Positions 19,302 to 28,580 of a DNA stretch of 64,000 bases are shown here, in pieces. Source of the DNA: Ideonella_A sp963843805 (GTDB taxonomy: Bacteria > Pseudomonadota > Gammaproteobacteria > Burkholderiales > Burkholderiaceae_C); the NCBI GenBank assembly GCA_963843805.1, contig CAWJLY010000009.1, positions 248,001 through 312,000 of the forward strand. The letters run 5' to 3'. Each line of letters opens with the position of its first letter. Positions within the stretch are counted from its first letter, which is position 1. Both the position numbers and the translations under genes were made by a program. The notes below the pieces were generated by a model. The model was not told the DNA's origin. It did no database searches and saw nothing but the letters and a program-made list of their open reading frames with translations.

Positions 19302-20006
19302 TCACTCGTCGCGGCCGCCCATGATGCCGAACAGCATCAGCAGCGACTGGAACACGTTGTAGAGACTCAGGTAGACGCCCAGCGTGGCTGTGATGTAGTT
19401 GGTTTCCTGGCCATCCTTGACCCGCTTCAGGTCGTACAGGATGAAGGCCGAGAAGATGCCGATTGCCAGCACCGCCACGGTGATCATCAATGCACTCGAC
19501 TGGATGAAGAAGTTGGCAACCCCGGCCACCAGCAGCATGATTGCGCCGATGAACAGAAATTTGCCCATCGAGCTGAGGTCGCGCTTGATGATGGTCGACA
19601 GCGATGCCATGCCCAGGAAGATGGTTGCCGTTCCGGCGAAGGCCATCATGATCAGGCTGGCGCCGTTCGACAAGCCGAGTACCGAACCCACCAACCGCGA
19701 CAACATGATGCCCATGAAGAACGTGAAGGCCAGCAACATCGGCACGCCGGCTGCCGAGTTTTTCGTCTTTTCGATCGCAAACATGAAGCCGAATGCGCCG
19801 CCCAGGAAGACAACCAGCCCGATGCCCGGCGACATCATGCTGGCGATCCCGGTGGTCACCCCGATCCAGGCGCCCAACACCGTCGGCACCATCGACAAGG
19901 CGAGCAGCCAATAGGTATTGCGCAGCACGCGGTTGCGCTCGTGGACCGCCAGGCCCGAGCCTGCCGGATTGAAGGTGCCGTTGCCGAATGGCTGAACGTT
20001 GTTCAT
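19302..20006 (-). CDS. Bax inhibitor-1/YccA family membrane protein
   Basis: The 234-residue protein has seven hydrophobic segments and the family motifs FTFFMGIMLSRLVG, TATIFLGMASLSTI, FSAFILYDL and a C-terminal ITATLGVYLSLYNVFQSLL with conserved Asp residues. Family members interact with the FtsH protease (YccA in E. coli) or act as pH-sensitive Ca leak channels. It has its own terminator, and a long inverted repeat lies 56-80 bases before its start. Confidence 0.9.
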   Translation of the reverse strand: MNNVQPFGNGTFNPAGSGLAVHERNRVLRNTYWLLALSMVPTVLGAWIGVTTGIASMMSPGIGLVVFLGGAFGFMFAIEKTKNSAAGVPMLLAFTFFMGIMLSRLVGSVLGLSNGASLIMMAFAGTATIFLGMASLSTIIKRDLSSMGKFLFIGAIMLLVAGVANFFIQSSALMITVAVLAIGIFSAFILYDLKRVKDGQETNYITATLGVYLSLYNVFQSLLMLFGIMGGRDE

Positions 20007-20061
20007 GGTCGTATCCCTTTCAGGAAGAGGTTGATGAGGACGAATCTAGGGCTATCGACGG

Positions 20062-20086
20062 TTCGAGTAAATGCGAATGTCTCGAA
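20062..20086. promoter_or_regulatory. Candidate operator (TTCGAG inverted repeat) before the YccA-like gene
   Basis: TTCGAG (20062-20067) and CTCGAA (20081-20086) form an inverted repeat with a 13-base spacer, in the promoter position for the gene starting at 20006. The half-site recurs in the terC/nhaR intergenic region. Confidence 0.35.
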
Positions 20087-20121
20087 TGATGGATCCGATA
20101 AATCCGCATCGTTGAACATTT

Positions 20122-20877
20122 TCAGGCGGCGGTCGAGTCTTCAAGCGCGCGCCGCTTGGCACGCGATCGCAGGTTCAGCGCCTCGACGAGCAACGAAAAG
20201 GCCATCGACGCATAGATGTAGCCCTTCGGTACATGGACATCGAAGGCTTCGGCCGTCAGCGCCATGCCCACCATCACCAGGAACGCCAGTGCAAGCACCT
20301 TGACCGATGGATGCCGCTCGACAAATTCGCCGATCGGCTTGGCCGCAAACAGCATCACGCCGACCGCCATGATGACTGCGGCAACCATCACACTGATCTG
20401 GTCGACCATCCCCACCGCGGTGATCACCGAGTCGAGCGAAAAGACGATATCCAGGATGGCGATCTGGCCGATCACGCCCCAGAAGATCCCTTTGCGCGCG
20501 GCTTCGGTCGACGAGGCAGCCGCATCGACCGAACCGTGCTCCTTGGCCTCGACTTCGATGAAGATCTCGTGCGATGCCTTGTACAACAGGAAGATGCCGC
20601 CGAGCAGCAAGACCAGGTCGCGGCCGCTGATGTCCTGTTTGAACACGCTGAACAGGTTATCGGTCAGGCCCATCACCCAGCTCAGCGACAGCAGCAGAGC
20701 GATCCGGGTCAGCATGGCAAAGCCAAGGCCGAGACGGCGAGCCATATCCCGTTGCTCGGCCGGCAGCCGACTGACCAGGATCGAGATGAAGATGATGTTG
20801 TCGATGCCGAGAACGATTTCGAGTGCCGTGAGCATCGCGAATGCGATCCAGACATTGGGGTCGAGCAGAAGTTCCAT
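20122..20877 (-). CDS. TerC-family integral membrane protein
   Basis: The 251-residue protein has the TerC pattern of membrane helices with acidic motifs EIVLGIDNIIF and LDIVFSLDSVITAVGM, then PIGEFVERHPSVK. TerC-like proteins are linked to tellurite resistance and to manganese export. ATG 20877 (MELLLDPNVWIAFAM) fits the family start; the frame extends 15 codons further without support. It is divergent from nhaR. Confidence 0.9.
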   Translation of the reverse strand: MELLLDPNVWIAFAMLTALEIVLGIDNIIFISILVSRLPAEQRDMARRLGLGFAMLTRIALLLSLSWVMGLTDNLFSVFKQDISGRDLVLLLGGIFLLYKASHEIFIEVEAKEHGSVDAAASSTEAARKGIFWGVIGQIAILDIVFSLDSVITAVGMVDQISVMVAAVIMAVGVMLFAAKPIGEFVERHPSVKVLALAFLVMVGMALTAEAFDVHVPKGYIYASMAFSLLVEALNLRSRAKRRALEDSTAA

Positions 20878-20959
20878 GGGGTGACGCAGCCGTATTGAGG
20901 TAAGACCGGACGATAGTGTCAATGTCGCTTCGCGTAAATTCGATTTTGTTCTCGCTAAG

Positions 20960-20976
20960 ATTCGAGAATATCGAAT
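20960..20976. promoter_or_regulatory. Candidate operator between terC and nhaR
   Basis: ATTCGAGAATATCGAAT is an imperfect 17-base palindrome 15 bases before the nhaR start. An overlapping inverted repeat TTCTCG (20949-20954) / CGAGAA (20963-20968) shares the half-site. It may be an autoregulatory LysR-type site. Confidence 0.4.
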
Positions 20977-20990
20977 AATCGGCTGATGTC

Positions 20991-21887
20991 ATGAATTTCA
21001 AGCACCTGCACTATTTCTGGGCCGCTGCCAAGGCGGGTGGCATCGTTCGCGCCGGCGAGCAGTTGCACATTTCCCCGCAGACGCTGTCGGGCCAGATCAA
21101 GTTGCTCGAGCAACGGCTCGGTTGCGCACTGTTCCGCAAGGCCGGGCGGGGGCTCGAGCTGACTGACGAGGGGCGGATGGCGCTCGGCTATGCGGATCAG
21201 ATCTTCGCGCTCGGCGCTGAACTCGAAGCCCATGTCGGGCGTTCCGGCGCGAGTGGCCGGCCGCTCGATTTTCGGGTCGGTATCGCCGATTCGGTACCGA
21301 AAGAGATCGCCTATCGGTTGCTCGAGCCGGCACTTGCCATGGATGAGCCGGTGCACCTGATCTGCCACGAAGGCAAATTTCAGGATCTGCTCGGCCAATT
21401 GGCGGTGCACCGGCTCGATCTGGTTCTGGCAGACGAGCCGATCGGCCGAGAGTTCAGTGTGCGCGCCTACAACCACCTGCTGGGTTCGACGGCCATGAGT
21501 TTTTTTGCCAGTCCGTCGCTGAAACGATCGTTGGTCGGCGCCTTTCCACAATGTTTGGACGGCGCGCCGATGTTGCTGCAAGGCTCGGTTTCAGCAATGC
21601 GGCGGCGCTTCGATTTCTGGCTTGCCACCCACAAGCTCAGGCCGCAGGCGATCGGCGAATTCGATGATGCCGCGTTGCTGAAGGCATTCGGTGGCGAAGG
21701 CCGTGGGGTTTTCATGGCGCCTACGGTGCTCGAATCCGAAACGGCGGCGCAATACGGGGTGCGCCTGGTAGGCCGCACCGAAGAGCTGATCGAGGAGTTC
21801 TATGCGATTTCAGTCGAACGCCGCATCACCCATCCCTGCATCGCGGCGATCACACTGGCAGCTCGCAATCAACTGTTCGACCGTTGA
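20991..21887 (+). CDS. nhaR: NhaR, LysR-family transcriptional activator
   Basis: The 298-residue regulator starts MNFKHLHYFWAAAKAGGI and contains the HTH segment GEQLHISPQTLSGQIKLLEQ, which is diagnostic of NhaR, the sodium-responsive activator of the nhaA antiporter in E. coli. The effector domain continues with DFRVGIADSVPKEIAYRLL and ends ISVERRITHPCIAAIT. No nhaA is adjacent; the neighbours are terC and the yccA-like gene. Confidence 0.9.
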   Translation: MNFKHLHYFWAAAKAGGIVRAGEQLHISPQTLSGQIKLLEQRLGCALFRKAGRGLELTDEGRMALGYADQIFALGAELEAHVGRSGASGRPLDFRVGIADSVPKEIAYRLLEPALAMDEPVHLICHEGKFQDLLGQLAVHRLDLVLADEPIGREFSVRAYNHLLGSTAMSFFASPSLKRSLVGAFPQCLDGAPMLLQGSVSAMRRRFDFWLATHKLRPQAIGEFDDAALLKAFGGEGRGVFMAPTVLESETAAQYGVRLVGRTEELIEEFYAISVERRITHPCIAAITLAARNQLFDR

Positions 21888-22079
21888 ACGAGGCGGCGAT
21901 GCTGCGCGAGCAGTTGCACAACTTGCATAAGCGATCGATGTCGGCCGGGTCACAATAAGGCCAAGCTAGGTCCCGCGAGCCGTGGGGGACCAGGTCAATG
22001 CCGCTTGATTTGGCGCTTCCATCGATTGCCTTGGCGCGGCACAGGCTTGAGTGGCGCCAGCGCGCAGAACCGAAACGTC

Positions 22080-23036
22080 ATGACCGCTGCTCCCGACAAA
22101 CCCGCGACCGTGGATCGCGCCGCAGGCTTCGGCTTTGCGCCGGCACATGATTCGCCGATCGCCTACATGCAGCGAACCCGCGAGTGGTATGCCGCGCTGG
22201 GCTACGGCGCAAGTTATGAATGGGCGCACTACGCCGAAGTCCCGTTCCAGCAGTTGCGCAAGCCGGTTGCGCAGTGCCGCGTCGGCCTGATCACCACCGC
22301 CGCGCCGTATCGGGCCGAAAACGGCGATCAAGGACCGGGCGCACCGTACAACGCCCGCGCCAAGTTCTACCAGGTCTATTCGGCAGACACGGCGATCGAC
22401 CACGACCTGCGAATCTCCCACGTGGCGATCGACCGCCAGCACACCACGGCCATCGACCCCGGATCCTGGCTGCCGCTGCCGGCGTTGCGCCGGGCGGCCG
22501 TGAATGGGCAGGTCGGCCAGCTGGCTGCACGATTGCACGGCGCGCCAACCAACCGCAGCCACCGTGCGACCGTGCAGATCGACGGCCCGCAACTGGTCGA
22601 GCGCTGCCAGGACGATGGCGTGGACGCCGTGCTGCTGGTGCCCAACTGCCCGGTTTGTCACCAGAGCGTGAGCCTGGTCGCCCGTTTGCTGGAAACCGCG
22701 GGCATCGCCACCGTGGTGATGGGTTGCGCGAAGGACATCGTCGAGTGGGTCGGTGTGCCGCGCCTGCTGTTTTCAGATTTCCCGCTCGGCAATGCCGCCG
22801 GTCGACCGAACGATCCGGTATCGCAGGATTTGACGTTGGCACTGGCCCTGCAGCTCCTGGAATCGGCACCCGCGGCACGCACCACGGTCCAATCCCCGTT
22901 GCGTTGGGCGGCCGATGCGGACTGGAAACTCGACTACTGCAACATTGAGCGCCTGCCGACTGATGAAATCGAACGTCGACGGGCCGAGTTTGATGCGGGG
23001 AAGAAGGCAGCCGGGCTGCTCCGGGCTGGGCAATGA
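22080..23036 (+). CDS. Orphan glycine/sarcosine/betaine reductase selenoprotein B-family homologue with Cys
   Basis: The 318-residue protein belongs to the GRDB family: RVGLITTAAPYR, GDQGPGAPYNARAKFY, DHDLRISHVAIDR, then the redox motif VPNCPVCHQS (Cys190 and Cys193) and GIATVVMGCAKDIVE. The clostridial reductases have selenocysteine at the active site; here only Cys occurs. No GrdA, GrdC/D or selenium genes are near. ATG 22080 is the likely start, although no good ribosome site precedes it. The function in aerobic proteobacteria is unknown. Confidence 0.8.
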   Translation: MTAAPDKPATVDRAAGFGFAPAHDSPIAYMQRTREWYAALGYGASYEWAHYAEVPFQQLRKPVAQCRVGLITTAAPYRAENGDQGPGAPYNARAKFYQVYSADTAIDHDLRISHVAIDRQHTTAIDPGSWLPLPALRRAAVNGQVGQLAARLHGAPTNRSHRATVQIDGPQLVERCQDDGVDAVLLVPNCPVCHQSVSLVARLLETAGIATVVMGCAKDIVEWVGVPRLLFSDFPLGNAAGRPNDPVSQDLTLALALQLLESAPAARTTVQSPLRWAADADWKLDYCNIERLPTDEIERRRAEFDAGKKAAGLLRAGQ

Positions 23037-23266
23037 TGATCGTGTCCAGCGGCCATTTTTTTGCTGGGCGTAGATGCGCAGCTTTCATAGACCCGCACTG
23101 ATCGCGGGCTGGCGATCCGACATCGGAGCGGCGTTGCCTTGCGCAACGGATGGGTGGGGTAGGCCGGTGTTGGCTCAAGGTCGAGCGGTCGGCGCCGATA
23201 ACCCCTATCAGTCCCTTTCCCACGATGTGTCTGTCGGTTTGATTGAACCAGCAGGCGCCCGGATTC

Positions 23267-25681
23267 ATGAGCAGTATCTCCTTGTCCCTGTGTTGGCGGG
23301 AACTTGCCCGGCGTTGGCGTCAGGAGTTCCACGTCTACCGCTCAGTCGATGCCGATTCGGCGGAGATCCGTGCTCGCCACATGTCGTCGATGGGTCGGTT
23401 GACCCCCTTCGTGATGTTTGGCAATCTGGCCGGCGGAGCGCTGCTGGCACTGTCATTGCGTGGCTTTGTCGAGCCGGCCGCCTTGCTGCCGTGGCTGGCC
23501 ATCCTGCTGCTCGCCTGTGCAGCGGCATTCAGCAATTGGTGGGTTCATTTTCAGCGACCTCGTGCAACGGCGTCACCGAAAGCGATCCGCCACACGATTC
23601 GTGGCGCCTCGTTTTTTGCCCTCTTGTGGGCGGCTGCCTGCATCGCCTGGTTACCCGATATTCCGCCGCGGCTGCAGATGCTGCTGGCCACGCTGATGGT
23701 GGGCATGATGTGCGGCGGCGCGTTTTCGCTGGCTTCGGTGCCGCAGGCAGCTTGTTCGTATTTGATGATCATGGTAGCCGGCTCGGTGCTCGGTCTGGTG
23801 CGGGCGGGCGGTGCCAATCACCTCGATCTGATGGTGATGACGCTGTTGTACGGCCTGCTGCTGTGCATGTGCGTGCTGACGACGGCGCGAATTTATACAG
23901 CGCGGCTGGTTTCGGAGCGCGATGCCGAACGCCAGAGCGAGCTGGTCGAGCTGCTGCTGCGTGATTTCGAGGAACATTCGGCCGATCTGTTGTGGGAGAT
24001 CGGCCGCGATGGCCGTTTTACGCGCATCTCGGCTCGTCTGGTCGACGCTTTGGCCACCAGCGAGATGCACCTGCGGGACAGCGGCCTGATCGAAGCCATG
24101 CTCCGCCACCTGCCGGTCGGCGAGCCAGGAGCATGTGTCAACCGGCTGGCCGCAAAAATCGACGCCGGACGCCCATTTCGTGATCTGACGCTGCCGGTGC
24201 AAACCGTCAGCGGTGCTCGCTGGTGGTCGCTGACCGCCAAGCCGTTGTTCGATTCGGCTGGTCGCATCGATGGCTGGCGTGGTGTGGTCGCCGATGTGAC
24301 GCTGGCACGGCAGTCACGTGCGAAACTGGAGTACCAGGCGCATTCGGATTCGTTGACCGGCCTGGCCAACCGGCTGCAACTTCACGAACATCTGGGCCGG
24401 GCGATCGACGAGGTCAGAGGGCTGCCCGAATCGGCCTGTGCATTTGCACTGATCTGTCTCGATATCGATCATTTCAAGGCGATCAACGATGCATTGGGGC
24501 ATTCGATGGGCGACGCCGTCCTGGTCGAGGTGGCGCGCCGCTTGAAAAGCAGTTTGCGTGAGGCCGATCTGGTGGCTCGCGTGGGCGGCGACGAGTTTGC
24601 TGTTGTCATCGATCTGGTCGATGGCAGCGAGCAGGCGGCGTCGATGGCGCGTCGGCTGGTGCATGCGCTCGGCCAACCGTTCCAGGCGCTGGGCCACGTG
24701 GTGCCGCTCAGCGTCAGTGCGGGCATGGCCTTGGCGCCGATGCATGGCCAGGGTCTCGACGAGTTGCTGGTCAATGCCGATCTGGCGCTGTACGAGGCAA
24801 AGGAGCGCGGGCGTGGGCGCTGTGAACTGTTCGCTCCGCAGATCGGCGAGCGGCACCGACGCCGTGTCAGCATTGCGCAGCAACTTCGCGGTGCGCTCGA
24901 GCGTGATGAGCTGTCGCTGGCCTGGCAGCCGCAGTTGCATATCGGGAGTTGGCAGCTCGCGGGCGCTGAAGTCCTGATCCGTTGGCAGCATCCGCAGCTC
25001 GGCAATGTCTCGCCAGCCGAATTCATCTCGCTGGCCGAAGAATCCGGGCAGATCAATGTCATCGGTGCCTGGGTGCTCGAACAGGCGTGTCTGGGCGGGG
25101 CCGGCCTGCCGGCCTCGATTGCGGTATCGGTCAACGCATCGACCGCGCAATTGATGCAGGACGATTTCGTCGACGTGGTGCGTGGTGCACTTGCGCGCTC
25201 GGGATTGCCGGCTGCACGGCTGAAGATCGAAATCACCGAATCGCTGTTCATGGACGCCGCGCCCGTTGCACTCGCCAACCTGCACGGCTTGCGTGAACTG
25301 GGTGTCAGCATTTCGCTCGACGATTTCGGCACCGGGTTTTCATCGCTGGCCTATTTGCTGCGGTTTCCATTTGACGTGCTGAAAATCGACCGTGCCTTCG
25401 TGCTGGAAATCATGGCCCGCGACGACGCCCGGGCGCTGGTCCGCTCGATCGTCGACATGGCGGGCTCGCTCGGCATGGGCACTGTTGCCGAAGGTGTGGA
25501 AGACCATGAGCAGCTCGATGTGCTGCGGCAGGCCGGCTGCGAGCAGATCCAGGGCTATCTGGTTGCCAAACCAATGCGCTTGAGCCAGTTGCAGCAGCTG
25601 CTGCAAGACTGGAGCCACTGCGCCACGCCGCGAAGCTTCGTGCCGCTGCCGGTTGCTCATCCGATGGGGATTGCGGCCTGA
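23267..25681 (+). CDS. Membrane-bound GGDEF-EAL cyclic-di-GMP enzyme
   Basis: The 804-residue protein has about five to six N-terminal membrane helices (residues 45-205), a PAS-like domain (ADLLWEIGRDGRFTRIS), a GGDEF domain and an EAL domain. The cyclase site is intact (VGGDEFAV) and an inhibitory RxxD site (READ) lies five residues upstream. The phosphodiesterase signature reads EVL rather than EAL (GAEVLIRW), but other metal and catalytic motifs are kept: IEITES, DDFGTGFSS, KIDRAFV, AEGVED, QGYL. I took ATG 23267; a TTG at 23243 is in frame. Confidence 0.92.
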   Translation: MSSISLSLCWRELARRWRQEFHVYRSVDADSAEIRARHMSSMGRLTPFVMFGNLAGGALLALSLRGFVEPAALLPWLAILLLACAAAFSNWWVHFQRPRATASPKAIRHTIRGASFFALLWAAACIAWLPDIPPRLQMLLATLMVGMMCGGAFSLASVPQAACSYLMIMVAGSVLGLVRAGGANHLDLMVMTLLYGLLLCMCVLTTARIYTARLVSERDAERQSELVELLLRDFEEHSADLLWEIGRDGRFTRISARLVDALATSEMHLRDSGLIEAMLRHLPVGEPGACVNRLAAKIDAGRPFRDLTLPVQTVSGARWWSLTAKPLFDSAGRIDGWRGVVADVTLARQSRAKLEYQAHSDSLTGLANRLQLHEHLGRAIDEVRGLPESACAFALICLDIDHFKAINDALGHSMGDAVLVEVARRLKSSLREADLVARVGGDEFAVVIDLVDGSEQAASMARRLVHALGQPFQALGHVVPLSVSAGMALAPMHGQGLDELLVNADLALYEAKERGRGRCELFAPQIGERHRRRVSIAQQLRGALERDELSLAWQPQLHIGSWQLAGAEVLIRWQHPQLGNVSPAEFISLAEESGQINVIGAWVLEQACLGGAGLPASIAVSVNASTAQLMQDDFVDVVRGALARSGLPAARLKIEITESLFMDAAPVALANLHGLRELGVSISLDDFGTGFSSLAYLLRFPFDVLKIDRAFVLEIMARDDARALVRSIVDMAGSLGMGTVAEGVEDHEQLDVLRQAGCEQIQGYLVAKPMRLSQLQQLLQDWSHCATPRSFVPLPVAHPMGIAA

Positions 25682-25784
25682 TCGAAAAGGGTCCGGATCG
25701 AGCCGGATCGGGAACCGCGGGTGACCTGCGGCGGGTTGGTCTCTGTATGATCTGTGCGCTCATTTGCAATCATTCAAGGCCGCC

Positions 25785-26165
25785 ATGTCATACCTGCTGC
25801 TGATCGTCGAACCGGTAGGCCAGCGGGCCGAGCGCAGCTTGGCCGAAGGGCAGGCCGCCTACCGGGACATGCAGCGGTTCGGTGAATCTCTGCAGGCCAG
25901 AGGTCAGCTGAAAGCGGTCGAGTCGTTGTCGTCAACCGCAAATGCGGTGCGCGTCCACCATGAAAAAGGCAAGGTTCGGCTGCTCGACGGACCGTTTGCC
26001 GAAGCCAAGGAAATGGTCGGTGGCTTTTTCCTGCTCGACTGCGAAACCATGGAACAGGCCGTGGCCATCGCGCAGGAATGTCCGGCTGCCCAATGGGCAA
26101 CCGTCGAGGTACGCGCGGTGGGCCCGTGTTTCGACGACAGCCGCGCCGCGCTTGAACAAGGGTAG
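25785..26165 (+). CDS. YCII/DGPF-domain protein 1
   Basis: The 126-residue protein has the YCII-related signature LLDGPFAEAKEMVGGFFLLD. DGPF proteins are small dimeric ferredoxin-fold proteins of unknown function, typically encoded beside ECF42-type sigma factors. Here it is the first gene of a four-gene plus-strand group ending with such a sigma factor. Start ATG 25785 (MSYLLLIVEP). Confidence 0.85.
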   Translation: MSYLLLIVEPVGQRAERSLAEGQAAYRDMQRFGESLQARGQLKAVESLSSTANAVRVHHEKGKVRLLDGPFAEAKEMVGGFFLLDCETMEQAVAIAQECPAAQWATVEVRAVGPCFDDSRAALEQG

Positions 26166-26307
26166 AAGCTGCAACGGCAGTTGCGCTTTTTTGCAACGCT
26201 GCAACGGCTCCGGTGTCGAAAACGATGGATTCTGATCGTCGTGGTTCTGACAACCCATCATCGGCAGCACGGCGGGCCTGGCTGCTGTCAACCACCCGAG
26301 GAATTCC

Positions 26308-26736
26308 ATGCGATTCATGATCATCGTCAAATCGATGCCCGAATTCGAAGCCGAAACGATCCCGGTCACGCCCGACGAAGCCCTGTTTGCTGCGATGGCG
26401 GCCTACAACGAAGAGCTTGTCAGGGCTGGCGTGCTGCTCGACGCGGCGGGGTTGCAGCCGAGTCGAAATGGCTGGCGGATGTGTTACGGCCCCAGCGGCA
26501 GCCGGCTGATCGATGGCCCGTTTGCCGAAGCCAAGGAGTTGATCGCGGGCTATACCTTGATCCAGGTTCGATCGCGTGAAGAGGCGCTCGAATGGAGCCG
26601 GCGTTTTCCGAACCCGGCCGGCGAGGGCCGCGAAGCGATGATCGAAGTGCGCCAACTCTATGAGATGGACGACTTTGCACCCAGCCCGTCAGCCGATCGT
26701 TTCCGCGCCATGGATCAACCCGGGCAAGCCGGCTGA
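26308..26736 (+). CDS. YCII/DGPF-domain protein 2
   Basis: The 142-residue protein begins MRFMIIVKSMPEFEA and carries LIDGPFAEAKELIAGYTLIQV, the DGPF signature. It is a paralogue of the preceding protein. It is 26 bases upstream of the VOC gene. Confidence 0.87.
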   Translation: MRFMIIVKSMPEFEAETIPVTPDEALFAAMAAYNEELVRAGVLLDAAGLQPSRNGWRMCYGPSGSRLIDGPFAEAKELIAGYTLIQVRSREEALEWSRRFPNPAGEGREAMIEVRQLYEMDDFAPSPSADRFRAMDQPGQAG

Positions 26737-26762
26737 ACCGCCCCGACAACCGGAGCACCACG

Positions 26763-27173
26763 ATGATCAGACAGATTTTTGTCAACCTGCCGGTCGCCGA
26801 CCTGGCACGCGCGCAGGTTTTTTTCAAGGCCATGGGCTTTCACTTCAACCCGCAATTCAGCAACGAGCAAGGCGCTTGCATGGTCGTCAGCGACACCATC
26901 CACGCGATGCTGCTGGTCGAGCCGTTTTTCCGGACCTTTACCAAGCTGCCGATCGCCGATGCACGCAAGGCCACCGAGGTGTTGATCGCCTTGTCGTGCG
27001 ACAGCCGGGAGGAGGTCGACGATCTGGTTGGCAAAGCGGTCGCCGCCGGCGCCACCACGCCCAACGAGCCGCACGATCATGGCTTCATGTACCAGCATGG
27101 TTTTGCCGATCTCGACGGTCACCAGTGGGAGCTGTTCTGGATGGAGCCGAGCGCGCCGCCGCCGCCGGCCTGA
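26763..27173 (+). CDS. VOC-family (glyoxalase/bleomycin-resistance fold) protein
   Basis: The 136-residue protein has the two beta-alpha-beta-beta-beta halves of the VOC fold: QIFVNLPVADLARAQVFFKAMGF at the start and FADLDGHQWELFWME at the end with the metal-ligand Glu. It is the lactoylglutathione-lyase-like subtype often found with DGPF proteins. The stop is 6 bases before the sigma-factor start. Confidence 0.87.
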   Translation: MIRQIFVNLPVADLARAQVFFKAMGFHFNPQFSNEQGACMVVSDTIHAMLLVEPFFRTFTKLPIADARKATEVLIALSCDSREEVDDLVGKAVAAGATTPNEPHDHGFMYQHGFADLDGHQWELFWMEPSAPPPPA

Positions 27174-27179
27174 TCTCGC

Positions 27180-28466
27180 GTGTACTCCGGCGTTCACCAG
27201 GCGATCTCGGCGGTCTGGCGCATCGAGTCGGCGCGGATCGTTGCGGTGGTGATGCGGATGGTCCGCGACTTGGGCAGCGCAGAAGATCTGGCCCAGGATG
27301 CGCTGATGGCGGCACTGCAGGACTGGCCGAAGAACGGAATTCCCGACAAGCCCGGCGCCTGGCTGACCGCTGCAGCCAAGCGCAAGGCGCTCGACTTTCT
27401 GCGCCACCGCAACATGTCGGCCAGGCATCAAGAGGAAATCGGACACGACCAGATCGCGTTGCAGGCGGCCACCGTGCCTGATTTTGTCGACGCGCTCGAT
27501 GCGGCGCGGCAGGACCGCATCGGCGACGATCTGTTGCGCCTGATGTTCACCGCCTGCCACCCGGTGCTGACGCTGGAAGCGCGGGTTGCGCTGACCCTGA
27601 AGCTGCTCGGCGGCCTGACGACGCAGGAGATCGCGCGGGCATTTCTGCAGCCTGAGACGACGATCGCGCAGCGCATCGTACGCGCCAAGCGAAGCCTGGC
27701 CGACGCCCGCGTGCCGTTCGAGATTCCGCCCGACGAAGACCTGGGCGAGCGCCTGCGCGCCGGTGCTCGAAGTGGTCTATCTGATCTTCAACGAAGGCTA
27801 TACCGCTACCAGTGGTGATCGACTGGATGCGCCCGGAACTTGCGACGAAGCGCTGCGCCTGGGCCGCATGCTGGCCGAACTGGCGCCGCAGCATGCGGAA
27901 GCCCATGGCCTGGTGGCCCTGCTGGAAATCCAGGCCTCGCGCAATGCGGCGCGCGATCGACCCGCGACGGCCGGCCGGTGCTGCTGGCCGATCAGGACCG
28001 TGGCCGCTGGGATCGCCTGCTGATCCGCCGTGGCCTGGCTGCGCTGGCACGAGCCGATGCGCTCGGGGGGGCGCCCGGGCCCTATCGGCTGCAAGCTGAA
28101 ATCGCCGCCTGCCACGCCCGCGCACCGTCCATCGGCGACACCGACTGGGCAGCCATCGTCGGTTTTTATTCGACGCTGCTGGAATTGGCGCCATCGCCGG
28201 TGATCGCATTGAACCGGGCGGTGGCGGTGGCGATGTGGCAAGGGCCGGCTGCCGGCCTGGCCTTGGTGGATGAGCTCGATCAGCACCCGTTGCTGCAGCG
28301 TTATCAATGGTTGCCGGCCGTGCGTGGCGATCTGCTGGTCCGCCTGAACCGGATCGACGAGGCCTGCGCCGAGCTGACCCGCGCCGCCGCGCTGACCACC
28401 AATGCGCAGGAAAAGGCCATGATCGAACGGCGCATCGAAAGTCTGCTGGCAGGCGTCACGCGTTAG
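27180..28466 (+). CDS. ECF42-type RNA polymerase sigma factor with C-terminal TPR-like extension (apparent frameshifts)
   Basis: The GTG start at 27180 gives MYSGVHQAISAVWRIESARI. Region 2 includes DLGSAEDLAQDALMAAL and AAAKRKALDFLRHR; region 4 includes LTLKLLGGLTTQEIARAFL and RIVRAKRSL. A long C-terminal helical region (VVYLIFNEGY, DALGGAPGPYRLQAEIAACHA, VIALNRAVAVA) is typical of ECF42 sigma factors, which lack a separate anti-sigma factor. The frame breaks near 27760 and near 27963; both flanks match the family. It presumably directs expression of the upstream YCII/VOC genes. Confidence 0.88.
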
Positions 28467-28580
28467 TGGCTGCGGCGATTCGACAGACAACCTGCAGCGT
28501 GTGACTCATCAGTTCATAATGTGACCGTTGAAGTCAAATCTGTGCTGCCGCCGGCGGCGCGCATTGCCCAGGAGCAGGTC

